DNA of 64,000 nt from Bradyrhizobium ontarionense (GTDB lineage: Bacteria; Pseudomonadota; Alphaproteobacteria; Rhizobiales; Xanthobacteraceae): assembly GCF_021088345.1 (NCBI RefSeq), contig NZ_CP088156.1:6625001-6689000 (forward strand). Reading direction: 5' to 3'. Under the pieces are notes generated by a model, which had not been told where the DNA came from, searched no databases, and saw only the letters and a list, made by a program, of their open reading frames with translations. Position 1 is the stretch's first letter; every line of letters starts with the position of its first letter. Of this stretch, positions 17,435 through 27,781 are shown one piece after another. Both the position numbers and the translations under genes were made by a program.

Positions 17435-18304
17435 ATGCTCGTGTGCCTGTCAATGGCCAAATCTCTACTCGCGACACTTGTTGCGACCGTCCTGCTGCTG
17501 GCCGCTCCGGGCCATGCCGCCGAAGTTACGGGAATGGACCATATTCCGATCGCTGTTCGCGATCTTGGTGTTGCCATCCGGTCCTACGAGCGCCTGGGCT
17601 TCGCCTGGAAACAAGGAAGGTATCATGCCAACGGGGTCAGCAACGGGCACATCAAGTTTCCCGACGGTACCGAACTCGAACTGATTTCCGCCGTCGACGC
17701 AGTTGACGACCTCACGGCGGAATATCGCCAGTTTCTCGAACGAGCGGAAGGGCCTGCGTTTCTCGGCTTTTTCGCGCCAAGGCGGACCGAATTGATCGAT
17801 CGGCTGAGCGCTGGCTTCGTATCAGCCGATTTCAGCGGCTCCTGGATCCGGTTCCCGCAATCCGATCCGCTCCACTACATCTTTTTCGGCCAACGCAATG
17901 CGTCGGCGACCGACCGGCCGGAGCACTTTGCGCATCCCAATGGGGCGCAATCGCTCGTCGGCGTGTGGCTCGCGGGTGACGATTTCAGCAGAGAGCAAGA
18001 GCTGTTCAGATCGCTGGGCGCGACCAGCTCCACTGAACGCGCCTGCACACCAGAATGCGGTCGATGGGTCCAGTGGCGTTTCGCCGAGAGCGAGATAACT
18101 CTGCTGCCTTCGTCGCGTGGTTTGAGCTCCAGCCGCAAGATTGTCGGTGCCGTGGTCAGGGTCCAGAGCATTCGGGCAGCGAAGGCATTCCTGCAAGGTA
18201 TCGTTCCAACGCTGACGGAGGCCCACGGCAAGCATTGGGACAGTATCTTCATCCCGCCCGAGGTGACGCACGGCATCTGGCTCGAACTGCGCGAAACGCG
18301 CTGA
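17435..18304 (+). CDS. Exported VOC/glyoxalase-like domain protein
   Basis: A roughly 289-residue protein with an N-terminal signal peptide (MAKSLLATLVATVLLLAAPGHAAEV) followed by a vicinal-oxygen-chelate-like fold of the Glyoxalase_3 type: MDHIPIAVRDLGVAIRSYERLGF opens it and FPDGTELELIS gives the first strand pair. A second half-domain (GVWLAGDDFSREQELFRSLGA) follows. ATG 17435 is chosen because GGAAG lies 9 bases upstream; GTG 17429 and ATG 17453 are alternatives that keep the signal peptide. It is predicted periplasmic. The family includes lyases, isomerases and drug-binding resistance proteins, so self-protection is possible but unproven. Confidence 0.72.
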   Translation: MLVCLSMAKSLLATLVATVLLLAAPGHAAEVTGMDHIPIAVRDLGVAIRSYERLGFAWKQGRYHANGVSNGHIKFPDGTELELISAVDAVDDLTAEYRQFLERAEGPAFLGFFAPRRTELIDRLSAGFVSADFSGSWIRFPQSDPLHYIFFGQRNASATDRPEHFAHPNGAQSLVGVWLAGDDFSREQELFRSLGATSSTERACTPECGRWVQWRFAESEITLLPSSRGLSSSRKIVGAVVRVQSIRAAKAFLQGIVPTLTEAHGKHWDSIFIPPEVTHGIWLELRETR

Positions 18305-18342
18305 GGCTGCGCAGGCCCGCCGATCGTAGCCGGGAGAGGGAT

Positions 18343-21300
18343 CTAGCCCAAACCAGCCCTGGCGGACTTCGAGGCGAAGCGGCCCAGCAGCAAGTACATC
18401 GCGGGCGTCGTGTACAGCGTCAAAACCTGCGACAGCAGCAGACCGCCGACCAGGGCAATGCCTACCGGCTGTCTCAATTCGTGACCTGGACCTGTGTTCA
18501 GAGCCAGCGGGCACGCGCTCAGAAGCGCTACGATGCTGGTCATGACAATAGGCCTGAAGCGAGCGCTTGCGGCTTCGCGGATGGCTTGTATCGGGGACAG
18601 GCCATCCTTCCGTTCCGCGGTGATTGCAAAGTCTATCATCATGATCGCATTTTTCATCACGATGCCGACGAGCAGGATGCAGGCGATGGAAGACATCAGG
18701 TTCAATTCGAGCCCCGTCAACGACAATGCGAGGAAGGCGCCGAAGGTTGCCGATGGGAGGACCGAAAGAACAATGACGGGATGAACGAAGCTTTCATAGA
18801 GCATGCCCAGAACGATGTAGATTGCGAGCAAGGCGGCGATGAATAGCAGGACCGTCGTGTTTTGCGATTGAGCTGCTTCGCCTGCCTCCCCACGGAAGTG
18901 GGTCTTGACGTCATCCGGGATATTGGCTTCGACCTCGGCCTTCCGGATTGCGGAGATGGCGTCACCGATCGACACGCCGGGCTTGGTATCGAACGAGATC
19001 GTCGTCGCGGGAAAACGGTCGTCGTAGTTCAGCCACATCGAGCCATGGACGCGCCGCGGCCGCGTCACCGATGACAGAGCGACCTGAACTCCGTTCAGTC
19101 CGGGGACGAAGAGCCGGTCAAGCTGCGATGGATCCGTCTGCCGCGCCGGGTCCACTTCCAGGATGACCTCGGAGAAATTCAGAGGCAGGTAGATCAGGTT
19201 GATCCAGCGCTGGCCGAAGGCGTCGTACAGCGTGTTGTCGATGCCGACCGGCGTGACGCCTCTGCGAGCTGCTCTCGGCCGGTCGATCACCAGCCCCGCC
19301 TCCAATCCTGTCGTCTCGCTGTTCGTTATGAGATCGCGAATTTCAGGAAGAGCGATCAAGCGCCGCCGCATCGTTTCACTCCAGCGCGCCACCAATGCAG
19401 GGTCAGTCGAAGACACTACATATTGAAATCTGAGCGCGTTGTTCTGTGTCCCTACGTTCAGGTCCTGGATCGGAATGAAATAGGTTGCCACGTCCTTGAG
19501 CGGGGCGAGCTTTTGCCGCAGCCGCTCGCTGACCTCCTGTACCGATTCATGCCGTTGCTCAGGGGGGCGCAGATTGACCATCATGTAGCCCCAGGACATC
19601 ACGCCGCCAATGCCTGCGCCGATATATGAGACCAGATCGCTGACGGCGGGATCGCTCTGGATCGTGGTCGACACCTGGCGCTGCAGCCTTTCCATTGCGG
19701 CGAAGGAGATACTGGGATTGCTGTAGGTGCGGACGAACAGAATTCCAGTGTCCTGCGTTGGCATGTAGCCTTTGGGCAGCGCAACGTAGAACCAGGCTGT
19801 GCCGGCAAGAATGCCGGCAATCGTGGTGATGACCAGGAATTGGTGCCGGATGGTCCAGTCCAGGCTGCGCAAATAGCCTTCAACGAACCCGTGCCCATGA
19901 GCGGTGCGGCCCGTCGATCTCCCGGGCTGCCGGGCGCAAAGCATTGGCGTCAGCGTCAACGACAGGACCGCCGAAAGAATGATCGCAATCATCAAGGTGA
20001 AGCCGAACTCACGAAAATACCTGCCGACAATGTCCGGCATGAATATGACGGGGATCAGAGCCGCGATCAGGGCGGCCGTTATCGAAACGATCGTAAAGCC
20101 GATCTGGCGCGAGCCTTTGATTGCGGCTTCGATGGGGCTGCTGCCCTCTTCAATCAGGCGCGTCGTGTTCTCGATGACGATGACGGTGTCGTCGACCACG
20201 AAGCCGACGGCGATCGTCAGCGCCATGAGGGATAGATTGTTCAGACTGTAGCCGAGAGCATATATCGCGGCCAACGTCCCGGCCAGCGTGACTGGCACCA
20301 CGACACTCGAGATCGCGGTCGTCCAGAGTCGCTTCAGGAACAGCGAAATGACGAGCACGATGAGAATTGAGGCGACCGCGATCGTCATCTGAATGTCGGC
20401 TATCGAGGCTCGGATCAGCAGCGTACGGTCGTATGCAACATTGACCTTGATCGCCGGTGGAATCCAGCGACTGAGCTGTGGAACCAGTGATAGGATCTCG
20501 TCGACGGTCTCGACGACATTGGCATCAGCTTCGCGGTAGACAAACAACAGAACCGCCCGTTCGTTGTTGAACCAGCCGGCCAGCTTGGTGTTGAGGACAC
20601 TGTCCTCGACTCTCGCAACGTCACGCAACAGGACGGGAGCCCCGTTGCTCCAGCCGACCACGATCTGGCGATACTCGTCGGCATGAAAGAGTTGGTCATT
20701 GGTGCCGATCGTATACACTCTGTCCTCGACAGAAATGCTGCCTTTGGGAAGATTCAACGAGGCGGAAGCCACAGCTGCGCGGACATGTTCAAGTGAAAGC
20801 GACATGCCGGCGAGCGTGTCGGGATCCACCTGAATGCGGACCGCGGGGCGTTCGGCGCCGCTGATGACCACCCGCGCGACGCCTTTCACCTGCGATAGTC
20901 GCTGAGCGACGATCGTATCCGCATAGGCATAGACGTCGCTGGAGTCCACCACCTGGGAGGTGAGCGCAAGGGCGATCACGGGCGCCCCGCCGGGATTGGC
21001 CTTGTAGTAGATCGGCGGCTGGGGCATGCCCGACGGCAGGTTTGGGCTGGCGGTGTTGATCGCCGATTGAACCGCATTGGCCGCAGCATCGATATTCACG
21101 CTCAGCTCGAACTGCAGCGTGATCTGCACGCCGCCCTGCGTGTTGAGCGATGACATTTCGACGAGGCCCGGGATCACCCCCAATTCGCGCGATAGCGGGA
21201 CGTTGATCGAGGTCGCGACGATGTCGGGGCTTGCGCCCGGCAGACTGGCCCATACGGCAATCGTCGGGCGCTCGACCGTGGGAAGCGATGCAATGGGCAG

Positions 21301-21393
21301 GCGGAAGTAGCAGATGATGCCGACCAGCAGCAGGCCGAGCGCTAGTAGCGTCGTAGCTACGGGCCGCTTGATGAATGGTTCCGAGATGTTCAC
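18343..21393 (-). CDS. RND efflux pump subunit (MdtC/AcrB-like), second pump gene
   Basis: A 1016-residue inner-membrane proton/drug antiporter of the HAE-RND family. The N-terminal helix (PFIKRPVATTLLALGLLLVG), two large periplasmic loops and 12 transmembrane segments are evident. TM4 carries the proton-relay Asp pair in AVGFVVDDTVIVIENTTR. The start is GTG 21393, 23 bases after the stop of the first pump gene. The two differ throughout, so this is an MdtBC-like heteromeric pair rather than a recent duplication. It probably exports amphiphilic compounds from the periplasm. No outer-membrane TolC-like gene is visible. Confidence 0.93.
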   Translation of the reverse strand: MNISEPFIKRPVATTLLALGLLLVGIICYFRLPIASLPTVERPTIAVWASLPGASPDIVATSINVPLSRELGVIPGLVEMSSLNTQGGVQITLQFELSVNIDAAANAVQSAINTASPNLPSGMPQPPIYYKANPGGAPVIALALTSQVVDSSDVYAYADTIVAQRLSQVKGVARVVISGAERPAVRIQVDPDTLAGMSLSLEHVRAAVASASLNLPKGSISVEDRVYTIGTNDQLFHADEYRQIVVGWSNGAPVLLRDVARVEDSVLNTKLAGWFNNERAVLLFVYREADANVVETVDEILSLVPQLSRWIPPAIKVNVAYDRTLLIRASIADIQMTIAVASILIVLVISLFLKRLWTTAISSVVVPVTLAGTLAAIYALGYSLNNLSLMALTIAVGFVVDDTVIVIENTTRLIEEGSSPIEAAIKGSRQIGFTIVSITAALIAALIPVIFMPDIVGRYFREFGFTLMIAIILSAVLSLTLTPMLCARQPGRSTGRTAHGHGFVEGYLRSLDWTIRHQFLVITTIAGILAGTAWFYVALPKGYMPTQDTGILFVRTYSNPSISFAAMERLQRQVSTTIQSDPAVSDLVSYIGAGIGGVMSWGYMMVNLRPPEQRHESVQEVSERLRQKLAPLKDVATYFIPIQDLNVGTQNNALRFQYVVSSTDPALVARWSETMRRRLIALPEIRDLITNSETTGLEAGLVIDRPRAARRGVTPVGIDNTLYDAFGQRWINLIYLPLNFSEVILEVDPARQTDPSQLDRLFVPGLNGVQVALSSVTRPRRVHGSMWLNYDDRFPATTISFDTKPGVSIGDAISAIRKAEVEANIPDDVKTHFRGEAGEAAQSQNTTVLLFIAALLAIYIVLGMLYESFVHPVIVLSVLPSATFGAFLALSLTGLELNLMSSIACILLVGIVMKNAIMMIDFAITAERKDGLSPIQAIREAASARFRPIVMTSIVALLSACPLALNTGPGHELRQPVGIALVGGLLLSQVLTLYTTPAMYLLLGRFASKSARAGLG

Positions 21394-21416
21394 GTCTGAA
21401 CAGCCTGCAACATGCG

Positions 21417-24400
21417 TCAGCCGGTCGCCGCAGCATCGCCGCGTGAGTTCGCTGCCCCGAGAGAGGTCGCGCGCCTCATCCTGCGTTGCAGGCGATCCAG
21501 GAACAGATAGATGACGGGGGTGCTATAGAGGGTCAGGAACTGGGACAGTACCAGTCCGCCGACCACGGCAACGCCGAGAGGATATCGCAACTCGGAACCG
21601 GTGCCGGTTTGGAGAGCCAGCGGCAGCGCGCCGAGCAGGGCGGCCATCGTCGTCATCATGATCGGCCTGAAGCGCAGGATGCTGGCACGATAGATGGCGT
21701 CTTCGGCGGAAGCTCCCTCGGTACGCTCCGCATCGATCGCGAAGTCGACCATCATGATCGCGTTCTTCTTGACTATGCCGATCAAGAGGATGATCCCGAT
21801 CAGGGAGATGATGTTAAGGTCTTGACCGGTGGCCATCAATGCAAGCAGAGCGCCGACGCCGGCCGAAGGCAGGGTGGAGAGAATGGTGATCGGATGAATG
21901 AAGCTTTCGTAGAGCACACCAAGCACGATGTAGACGGTGACGATCGCGGCCAGGATCAGCCAGACCGCGCCGTCCTGCGAGGATGTGAACTCGGCCGCCG
22001 TTCCGACAAGGGTCGTCGTGATCGCTTCCGGCAGGCCGATGGAATCCTGAACCCGGAGGAGGGCCGTGGTGGCCTGGCTCAGTGAGACTCCAGTTGGCAG
22101 GTTGAAGGATATCGTGGCCGCAGGGAACAGGCCGAAATGGCTGATCGTGACCGGCTCCATGGTGTGCCGCACCTTTGTGAAGGTCGAGAGCGGTACGGCT
22201 GCTGATGATTGCTGATAACCAAGACCAAGACCGTTGGTGGATGCGCCCAGATTGCTTGCCTGGGTTCCGGCCGTGACGAATATGCGGTCCAGGATGTCCG
22301 GAGTCTGCTGGATGGCTGGTGTAGCTTCCAGGACTACGTGGTATTGGTCGAACACGGAATAGATCGTCGCGATCTGTCTCTGACCGAAGGCGTCGTAGAG
22401 GGTCTGGTCTATCGCCGCCATGGTGATGCCATAGCGCGCCGCGATTTGGCGGTCGACGATCAACTCGATGTGAGGCGCCTGATCCTGCAGATCGCTCGTC
22501 GGGTCCTCAATTTCCCTGACATGTCCCAAGGCGGCCAGCAACTTGTTGGTCCAGGTGCGTAACTCGTCCTCGTCGAGGTCCTGAAGCACGTATTGATATT
22601 GGGTGCGCGACAGGCGTGTCTCGAGCCGAATATCCTGAGCCGACTGCAGGTGCAGCCTGGTACCCGGTTCGTTCGCGGTGGCCGCCAGCAGGCGCTTCAT
22701 GATCGCCTCGGCCGAGGCAGCCCGCCGGTCGGGGCTTCCTATGTTGATGTAGAGCCTGCCGCTGCTGAGCGTATGATTGGTTGTGTCGGCTCCAACGAAG
22801 CTCGCGACCGAGATGACGTCCTTGTCTCTTGCTATGATTTCACCGAGCGCGCGTTGGCGGGCGGACATGTTCGCAAACGAGGTATCGGCAGGGCCGTCCG
22901 TCACAGCGATGATCAGGCCGGTGTCCTGCTGGGGAAGAAATCCCTTTGGGATCGCGACGTAGAGCCAGACGGTCAGGATGATGGTCGACAGGGTGAACAG
23001 GAGGGTGACGTGTTGATGGCGCAAGACCCATCCGAGGCCACTTTCATAACGGTTCAGAAGCCATTGAAACCCCCGCTCGCTGAGACCGGCGATCGCGTTT
23101 TCCGGTCGAGCGGCCGCCGACGTCATGAACTTTGCGCACATCATCGGCGTGAGCGTCAGCGACACGGCCGCGGAGACGATCACCGCTATTGACAGCGTGA
23201 TCGCAAATTCGTGGAACAACCGGCCGATGACCCCGCCCATCAGAAGCAGGGGAATAAAGACCGCGATCAGCGACACGGTTAGCGAGATCACGGTAAAGCC
23301 GATCTGGCGGGATCCCTTCAGCGCCGCTGCCAGCGGTGCCTCGCCATCGTCGACGTAGCGAGTGATGTTCTCGATCATGACGATTGCATCATCGACGACA
23401 AATCCCGATGCGATCGTCAGGGCCATCAGGGAAAGGTTGTTCACGCTGAATCCCAGCAGCGCCATCACGCCAAACGTAGCAATGACGGAGACCGGCAGGC
23501 TGATGCTCGGAATGACCGTCGCCCACAAGCGGCGCAGGAACAGTGCGATCACCAACACCACGAGCGCCATCGCGCTGGCGAGGGTAAATTGAACATCGGC
23601 AATGGCCGAGCGAATCGTTACCGTTCGGTCGGCAACGATCGATATCTCCAGGCTCGGGGGGAGATCGGCGCGGAGCTTGGGCAGCAGCCGGTTGAGCGCC
23701 TCCACAACATTGATGATGTTCGCGCCCGGTTGACGTTGAATGTTGAGGATGATTGCCGGACGGCCGTTGTACCAGCCAGCCTGTTGCGTGTTCTCGACGC
23801 TGTCGACAGTCTTGCCGACGTTGCGCAGATAGACCGGCGCTCCGTTACGGTAGGCGATGACGATACCAAGATATTGCTCGGCGTTGAACAACTGGTCGTT
23901 GGCACCGATTTGAAACGACTGGTGGCTCCCGTCGAGGCTGCCCTTGGGATTGTTGGTGGTGTTGGCGGCGACCGCGCGCCGGACATCTTCAAGGGAAAGC
24001 CCCAGCCCGGCCAGAACGGCGGGGTTCACCTCGAGACGAACGGCTCGCCGCTGTCCGCCTTCGACGGTCACAGCGCCAACGCCTTTGACTTGCGACAGCT
24101 TCGGCACGATGACCGATTCCACGTAGGTGCCAACCTCGTGAAGCGGGAGAATGTTGGAGGTCAAGGCGAAGATCAGAACAGGGGTGTCGGCCGGATTGAC
24201 TTGGCGATACACGGGGGGCGTGGGCAATGAGGCTATCGGCACCCAGTTCGAGGCCGAGTTGATCGCCGCCTGGACATCCTGTGCGGCCCAGTCGATCGGC
24301 CGAGATAGCGCAAATTGCAGCGTGATCTCGCTCGTTCCTGACGAACTGGTCGAGCTCATCCCAGTCAGGCCGGAGATCTTGCCGAAATAGTGCTCAAGCG

Positions 24401-24596
24401 GCGTGGTAACCGAAGTCTCCATGACCCGCGGCGATGCCCCGGGATAACCAGTGGTCACTTGAATGGTGGGGAACTCGACGGCGGGTAGCGGAGATATCGG
24501 TAGAAACCAGTAGCCAAGCCCGCCGAGGAGAACGACGGCGCACACCAGAAGCGTGGTCGCGATCGGACGCAGGATGAACGGAGCCGAGATATTCAC
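21417..24596 (-). CDS. RND efflux pump subunit (MdtB/AcrB-like), first pump gene
   Basis: A 1059-residue HAE-type RND transporter. It starts at GTG 24596 and overlaps the adaptor gene stop by four bases (GTGA), which implies translational coupling. It has the typical N-terminus PFILRPIATTLLVCAVVLLGG, the conserved PGASPRVMETSVTTPLE loop and the TM4 motif ASGFVVDDAIVMIENITR, with 12 predicted membrane helices around two porter/docking loops. Together with the downstream RND gene and the upstream adaptor it forms an mdtABC-like operon. Its position beside the biosynthetic locus suggests product efflux or tolerance, which is inference. Confidence 0.94.
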   Translation of the reverse strand: MNISAPFILRPIATTLLVCAVVLLGGLGYWFLPISPLPAVEFPTIQVTTGYPGASPRVMETSVTTPLEHYFGKISGLTGMSSTSSSGTSEITLQFALSRPIDWAAQDVQAAINSASNWVPIASLPTPPVYRQVNPADTPVLIFALTSNILPLHEVGTYVESVIVPKLSQVKGVGAVTVEGGQRRAVRLEVNPAVLAGLGLSLEDVRRAVAANTTNNPKGSLDGSHQSFQIGANDQLFNAEQYLGIVIAYRNGAPVYLRNVGKTVDSVENTQQAGWYNGRPAIILNIQRQPGANIINVVEALNRLLPKLRADLPPSLEISIVADRTVTIRSAIADVQFTLASAMALVVLVIALFLRRLWATVIPSISLPVSVIATFGVMALLGFSVNNLSLMALTIASGFVVDDAIVMIENITRYVDDGEAPLAAALKGSRQIGFTVISLTVSLIAVFIPLLLMGGVIGRLFHEFAITLSIAVIVSAAVSLTLTPMMCAKFMTSAAARPENAIAGLSERGFQWLLNRYESGLGWVLRHQHVTLLFTLSTIILTVWLYVAIPKGFLPQQDTGLIIAVTDGPADTSFANMSARQRALGEIIARDKDVISVASFVGADTTNHTLSSGRLYINIGSPDRRAASAEAIMKRLLAATANEPGTRLHLQSAQDIRLETRLSRTQYQYVLQDLDEDELRTWTNKLLAALGHVREIEDPTSDLQDQAPHIELIVDRQIAARYGITMAAIDQTLYDAFGQRQIATIYSVFDQYHVVLEATPAIQQTPDILDRIFVTAGTQASNLGASTNGLGLGYQQSSAAVPLSTFTKVRHTMEPVTISHFGLFPAATISFNLPTGVSLSQATTALLRVQDSIGLPEAITTTLVGTAAEFTSSQDGAVWLILAAIVTVYIVLGVLYESFIHPITILSTLPSAGVGALLALMATGQDLNIISLIGIILLIGIVKKNAIMMVDFAIDAERTEGASAEDAIYRASILRFRPIMMTTMAALLGALPLALQTGTGSELRYPLGVAVVGGLVLSQFLTLYSTPVIYLFLDRLQRRMRRATSLGAANSRGDAAATG

Positions 24597-25888
24597 TTGG
24601 ATGCCGAGGTCGTCCTCGCCCCCGGTGCCGCATCCTTGTCCGTGCGTACAATCTGGACGGGCGTCCCGTTGTCCAAGCGATAGTGACCATCGACGACGAT
24701 CGTCGTGCCGGCAGGCGGCCCGCGCTTCAGAACAGTACGGCCTCCAAAAATCTGTCCGATCGTAACCGGGGTGTACACGACCTTGTCGTCGTTCACGACC
24801 CAGACGAAATCCTGGTTGGGCCCGTGCCTCACGGCTGAGGAGGGCACGGTGAGGGTGTCGCGTTGCGTGTCCACGATCACCCGGCCGTTGACGAAATCAC
24901 CCGGCCAAAGCCTGAGCGAGGTATTTGGGAAGGTCGCCTTGAGCTTGATCGTTCCGCTCGTGGGATCAACTTGATTGTCGACCGTTTCGACGATGCCGCG
25001 GTCAAGCTCGGTCGTTTGATCCGGGGCGAAGGCGAGGACGGGAATCTTGGCTCCGCCCGGCCGCAGTTGAGCTGTGGCGGCTGCTACGGAAGAGATGGTG
25101 AATATGACCGAAATCGGCTGCAACTGCGTGATAACGGCGATCGTGCTCGGGCTGCTGGCCTGGACGTAGTTGCCGACATCGACTTGGCGAACTCCGACCT
25201 TTCCGTCGATCGGCGAGACGATCGTCGCGTAGTTCAGTTGCGCCTTTGCGTAGTTGATCTGAGCCTCGAAACTGAGGAGGTCCGCGCGGTATTGCTCGAC
25301 GAGCGCGCGTTGGTTGTCGACCTGCTGCCGGGTGGCGAAATCCTTGACGGCGAGAGTCTCGTAGCGTTTGAGGTCGAGCTCCGCGGCACCGAGCTGAGCG
25401 AGCTTGCTGGCCCGGGCCGCTTCCTGTTGCTGAAGTTGGGCCTGATAGGGGACGGGGTCGATCTTTGCCAGTAGATCGCCGGCCTTCACATCCTGTCCCT
25501 CCTTGAACAAGATCTCGGTGATGTACCCGTCGACACGCGCCTTGACGTTGACCGTGTTGTAGGCCTGGACAGTACCGATGCTGTAGACATAGATCGGAAC
25601 GTCATCGGTGCGCACCTGGACCACGGCGACAGCCGCCGCTGGCGATACGGGACGCATCGCCGGGGTCGGGACGTTTTGGCCCCAGATCGTCAAGCGGGAT
25701 GTCAGCTCCGTACGGTAAAGGGCCGAGCCGGCCGCTGCGGCCGTCAAGATGACGGCGAACCAGACGAGAAGCCCTTTGGATACCCTGGTCTTCGGCGGCT
25801 GCCCCGTCACGTTAGCCCGTTGGTGGCTGCCAGCTTGAACCCGTTCGTCCACGATGTCGGCCTCGTCGATCTGCCAATGTCGCATCAT
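24593..25888 (-). CDS. RND efflux periplasmic adaptor (MdtA-like membrane fusion protein)
   Basis: A roughly 431-residue membrane fusion protein. A single N-terminal membrane anchor (GLLVWFAVILTAAAAGSALY) is followed by the biotinyl-lipoyl half-motif VKARVDGYITEILFKEGQDVKAGDLLAKIDP, an alpha-helical hairpin and the second lipoyl half (TIVSPIDGKVGVRQVDVGNYV). The beta-barrel region then reads IVETVDNQVDPTSGTIKLKATFPN. The start is taken at ATG 25888 (another ATG follows directly); the frame is open upstream. It links the two RND pumps to an outer-membrane channel not seen here. It lies 213 bases downstream of the ABC exporter gene on the same strand. Confidence 0.9.
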   Translation of the reverse strand: MMRHWQIDEADIVDERVQAGSHQRANVTGQPPKTRVSKGLLVWFAVILTAAAAGSALYRTELTSRLTIWGQNVPTPAMRPVSPAAAVAVVQVRTDDVPIYVYSIGTVQAYNTVNVKARVDGYITEILFKEGQDVKAGDLLAKIDPVPYQAQLQQQEAARASKLAQLGAAELDLKRYETLAVKDFATRQQVDNQRALVEQYRADLLSFEAQINYAKAQLNYATIVSPIDGKVGVRQVDVGNYVQASSPSTIAVITQLQPISVIFTISSVAAATAQLRPGGAKIPVLAFAPDQTTELDRGIVETVDNQVDPTSGTIKLKATFPNTSLRLWPGDFVNGRVIVDTQRDTLTVPSSAVRHGPNQDFVWVVNDDKVVYTPVTIGQIFGGRTVLKRGPPAGTTIVVDGHYRLDNGTPVQIVRTDKDAAPGARTTSASK

Positions 25889-26101
25889 CTTTCGAGCCTG
25901 GATGGTCCGAGAGATGCAATCTCTGATTGCACGTCTGATCCTGGGACAATCGCCGCTCAGCTTGGCTGCAGGCCTTCGAAGCCTAAATCTAAGATAGCAT
26001 AGAACGGCAAGCGACAAAGGAAAATGAGGTCTCGATTGGACGGCTCTCAAGGCCTTCGGCGATGCCGGCGAGCTGCGCCGCACGCGTGGTCCGGGTGCCG
26101 A

Positions 26102-27781
26102 CTATGGAGGAAGAGAGGCGAGATCATTGTCCGCGCCGGATGGGGCGTTCCCGCGAATTTGCATGGGCGCGGCCTGATCGAGGACGACGACTTTGTCGGC
26201 GAGGTGAAAATAGCGGTCGTCATGCGTGATCGCGACAACGAGCTTCCGACGCGATTTGAGCTCCCGCAAGAATTGCCTGTAGAAGAATTCCTTGAAGGCC
26301 GGATCCTGGTCGGCGGCCCATTCGTCGAAGACACAGATCGGCTTGTCCTCGATACGCGCGAGCGTGAGCGCGAGCCGCTTACGTTCGCCGAGAGACAGAG
26401 CGGTCGTCGTGGACAACAGGCCGCCCGTCTGGACTTGCACCTTGTGGCCGATCTTGAATTGGTCGAGCAATGGCGCGACGTGCCGGGCGTGAAAGCCTTC
26501 ATCGGTCTGGATCAATTGATCGAACAGGTAGAAGTCGCTGAAGATTGCCGAGAAGTGCTGGCAATACCAGTTCCGGTTTGCATCTTCGACAAGGGTCTCG
26601 TTGAGCCGTATCTGGCCTGCGGTGGGGGTGTAGAGACCGAGCAGCACCTTTGCCAGCGTCGTCTTTCCGCTGCCGTTCCGTCCCGTCACAAAAACGATCT
26701 CGCCGGCGTTCAGGGTCAGATCGATGGGGCCAAGCGCGAAGTAAGGTCTCTGCGGGTCCGCGTGCTTTGTCGTGTAGTCGGCGGTGACGCCCGAAAGAGA
26801 GAGCGATGTGATCGCTCGCAGATGAGAAAAATTGCCGGCCTCGTCGCTCGTGACAGTGTCATATGCGAGCTCGAGCCTCAGATCGAGCTCATTGAGCCGG
26901 CGAACGGACTGATTCGCGTCGCGGAGCCTTCGGATCAGATCCCGAATGCCCGACGCGGTGCCGACGATGTAGATCACCGAGACGCTGTAGGTCGTGAACA
27001 AGTGCCGATCAGTGCGACCGTTTGCAGGTAGAAAAACCGCGAGCCCCAGAGCGAGGAAGAACAAGGATTGCGTGACCGTGGTCGAGCCGTTGAAATACAG
27101 GGACTGCGCCTGCGAGGCCCGAAATAGCTGGTTGGAGCGGTCGCGAAACGCCTCGAGCACCTGTTGCTTCCTGGCGGCGTTAAGCTTGATCTCCTTGGCT
27201 CCGCTGACCAGCGATCGAAAGATTTTCACCAGATCGTCGCGGCCCTTGATGGCTTCGTCGACGAACTTCATTTCGCGAGCCTGCAAGAAATAGAAAAGCA
27301 GTCCGCCCAGCCCGACGAGGCTCATTATGATGAGCAGTCTCAACGGGGAGAGCCAGCCGAGATAGCCGAGGCACGCCATCAAGATACTGATGTCCGTGCA
27401 CAGCAATGCAATGATCGGCGGCGTTGCCGCGATCTTGCCGACCTCGTCAGTAAACGCCGAGACCAGTTTTGGACCTCCGATGCGCTCAAGGTCGCGCAGC
27501 GGAGCCGCAATGATCTGCTCGGCAAGCCTCGCGTGGATCTGGAAAGCGGTGCGGCGTCCGAGTTGCGCCAGAAAGAAGCGGGACATCCAGCGGGTCGCAG
27601 TGACACACAGTGCCGCAGCCACGAATTGGAATAGATGCTCTTGTGGGTTCGCATCGGTCGCGAGAACTCTAAAAAGCACCCCTAGCGTGATGATGGTCAT
27701 CAGTCCGCCGATCGTGCTGGTCAGAATCGCAAGTCCGAATTGCAGCGGCGACCGCCTGGCGAGTGCTCTGATCAGATCCAT
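26102..27781 (-). CDS. Cyclic-peptide export ABC transporter (SyrD/PvdE family)
   Basis: A 559-residue fused exporter with an N-terminal six-helix membrane domain (to about residue 285) and a C-terminal ATPase. The Walker A is GRNGSGKTT (367-375), the signature is LSLGERKR (463-470), the Walker B with the family-typical DEWAADQDP is at 482-494, and the H-loop His is in AITHDDRYF. This half-transporter family moves non-ribosomal peptides such as syringomycin and pyoverdine precursors across the inner membrane. It is transcribed divergently from the first NRPS gene across a 326-base intergenic region, which strongly suggests that it exports the NRPS product or an intermediate. Confidence 0.92.
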   Translation of the reverse strand: MDLIRALARRSPLQFGLAILTSTIGGLMTIITLGVLFRVLATDANPQEHLFQFVAAALCVTATRWMSRFFLAQLGRRTAFQIHARLAEQIIAAPLRDLERIGGPKLVSAFTDEVGKIAATPPIIALLCTDISILMACLGYLGWLSPLRLLIIMSLVGLGGLLFYFLQAREMKFVDEAIKGRDDLVKIFRSLVSGAKEIKLNAARKQQVLEAFRDRSNQLFRASQAQSLYFNGSTTVTQSLFFLALGLAVFLPANGRTDRHLFTTYSVSVIYIVGTASGIRDLIRRLRDANQSVRRLNELDLRLELAYDTVTSDEAGNFSHLRAITSLSLSGVTADYTTKHADPQRPYFALGPIDLTLNAGEIVFVTGRNGSGKTTLAKVLLGLYTPTAGQIRLNETLVEDANRNWYCQHFSAIFSDFYLFDQLIQTDEGFHARHVAPLLDQFKIGHKVQVQTGGLLSTTTALSLGERKRLALTLARIEDKPICVFDEWAADQDPAFKEFFYRQFLRELKSRRKLVVAITHDDRYFHLADKVVVLDQAAPMQIRGNAPSGADNDLASLPP

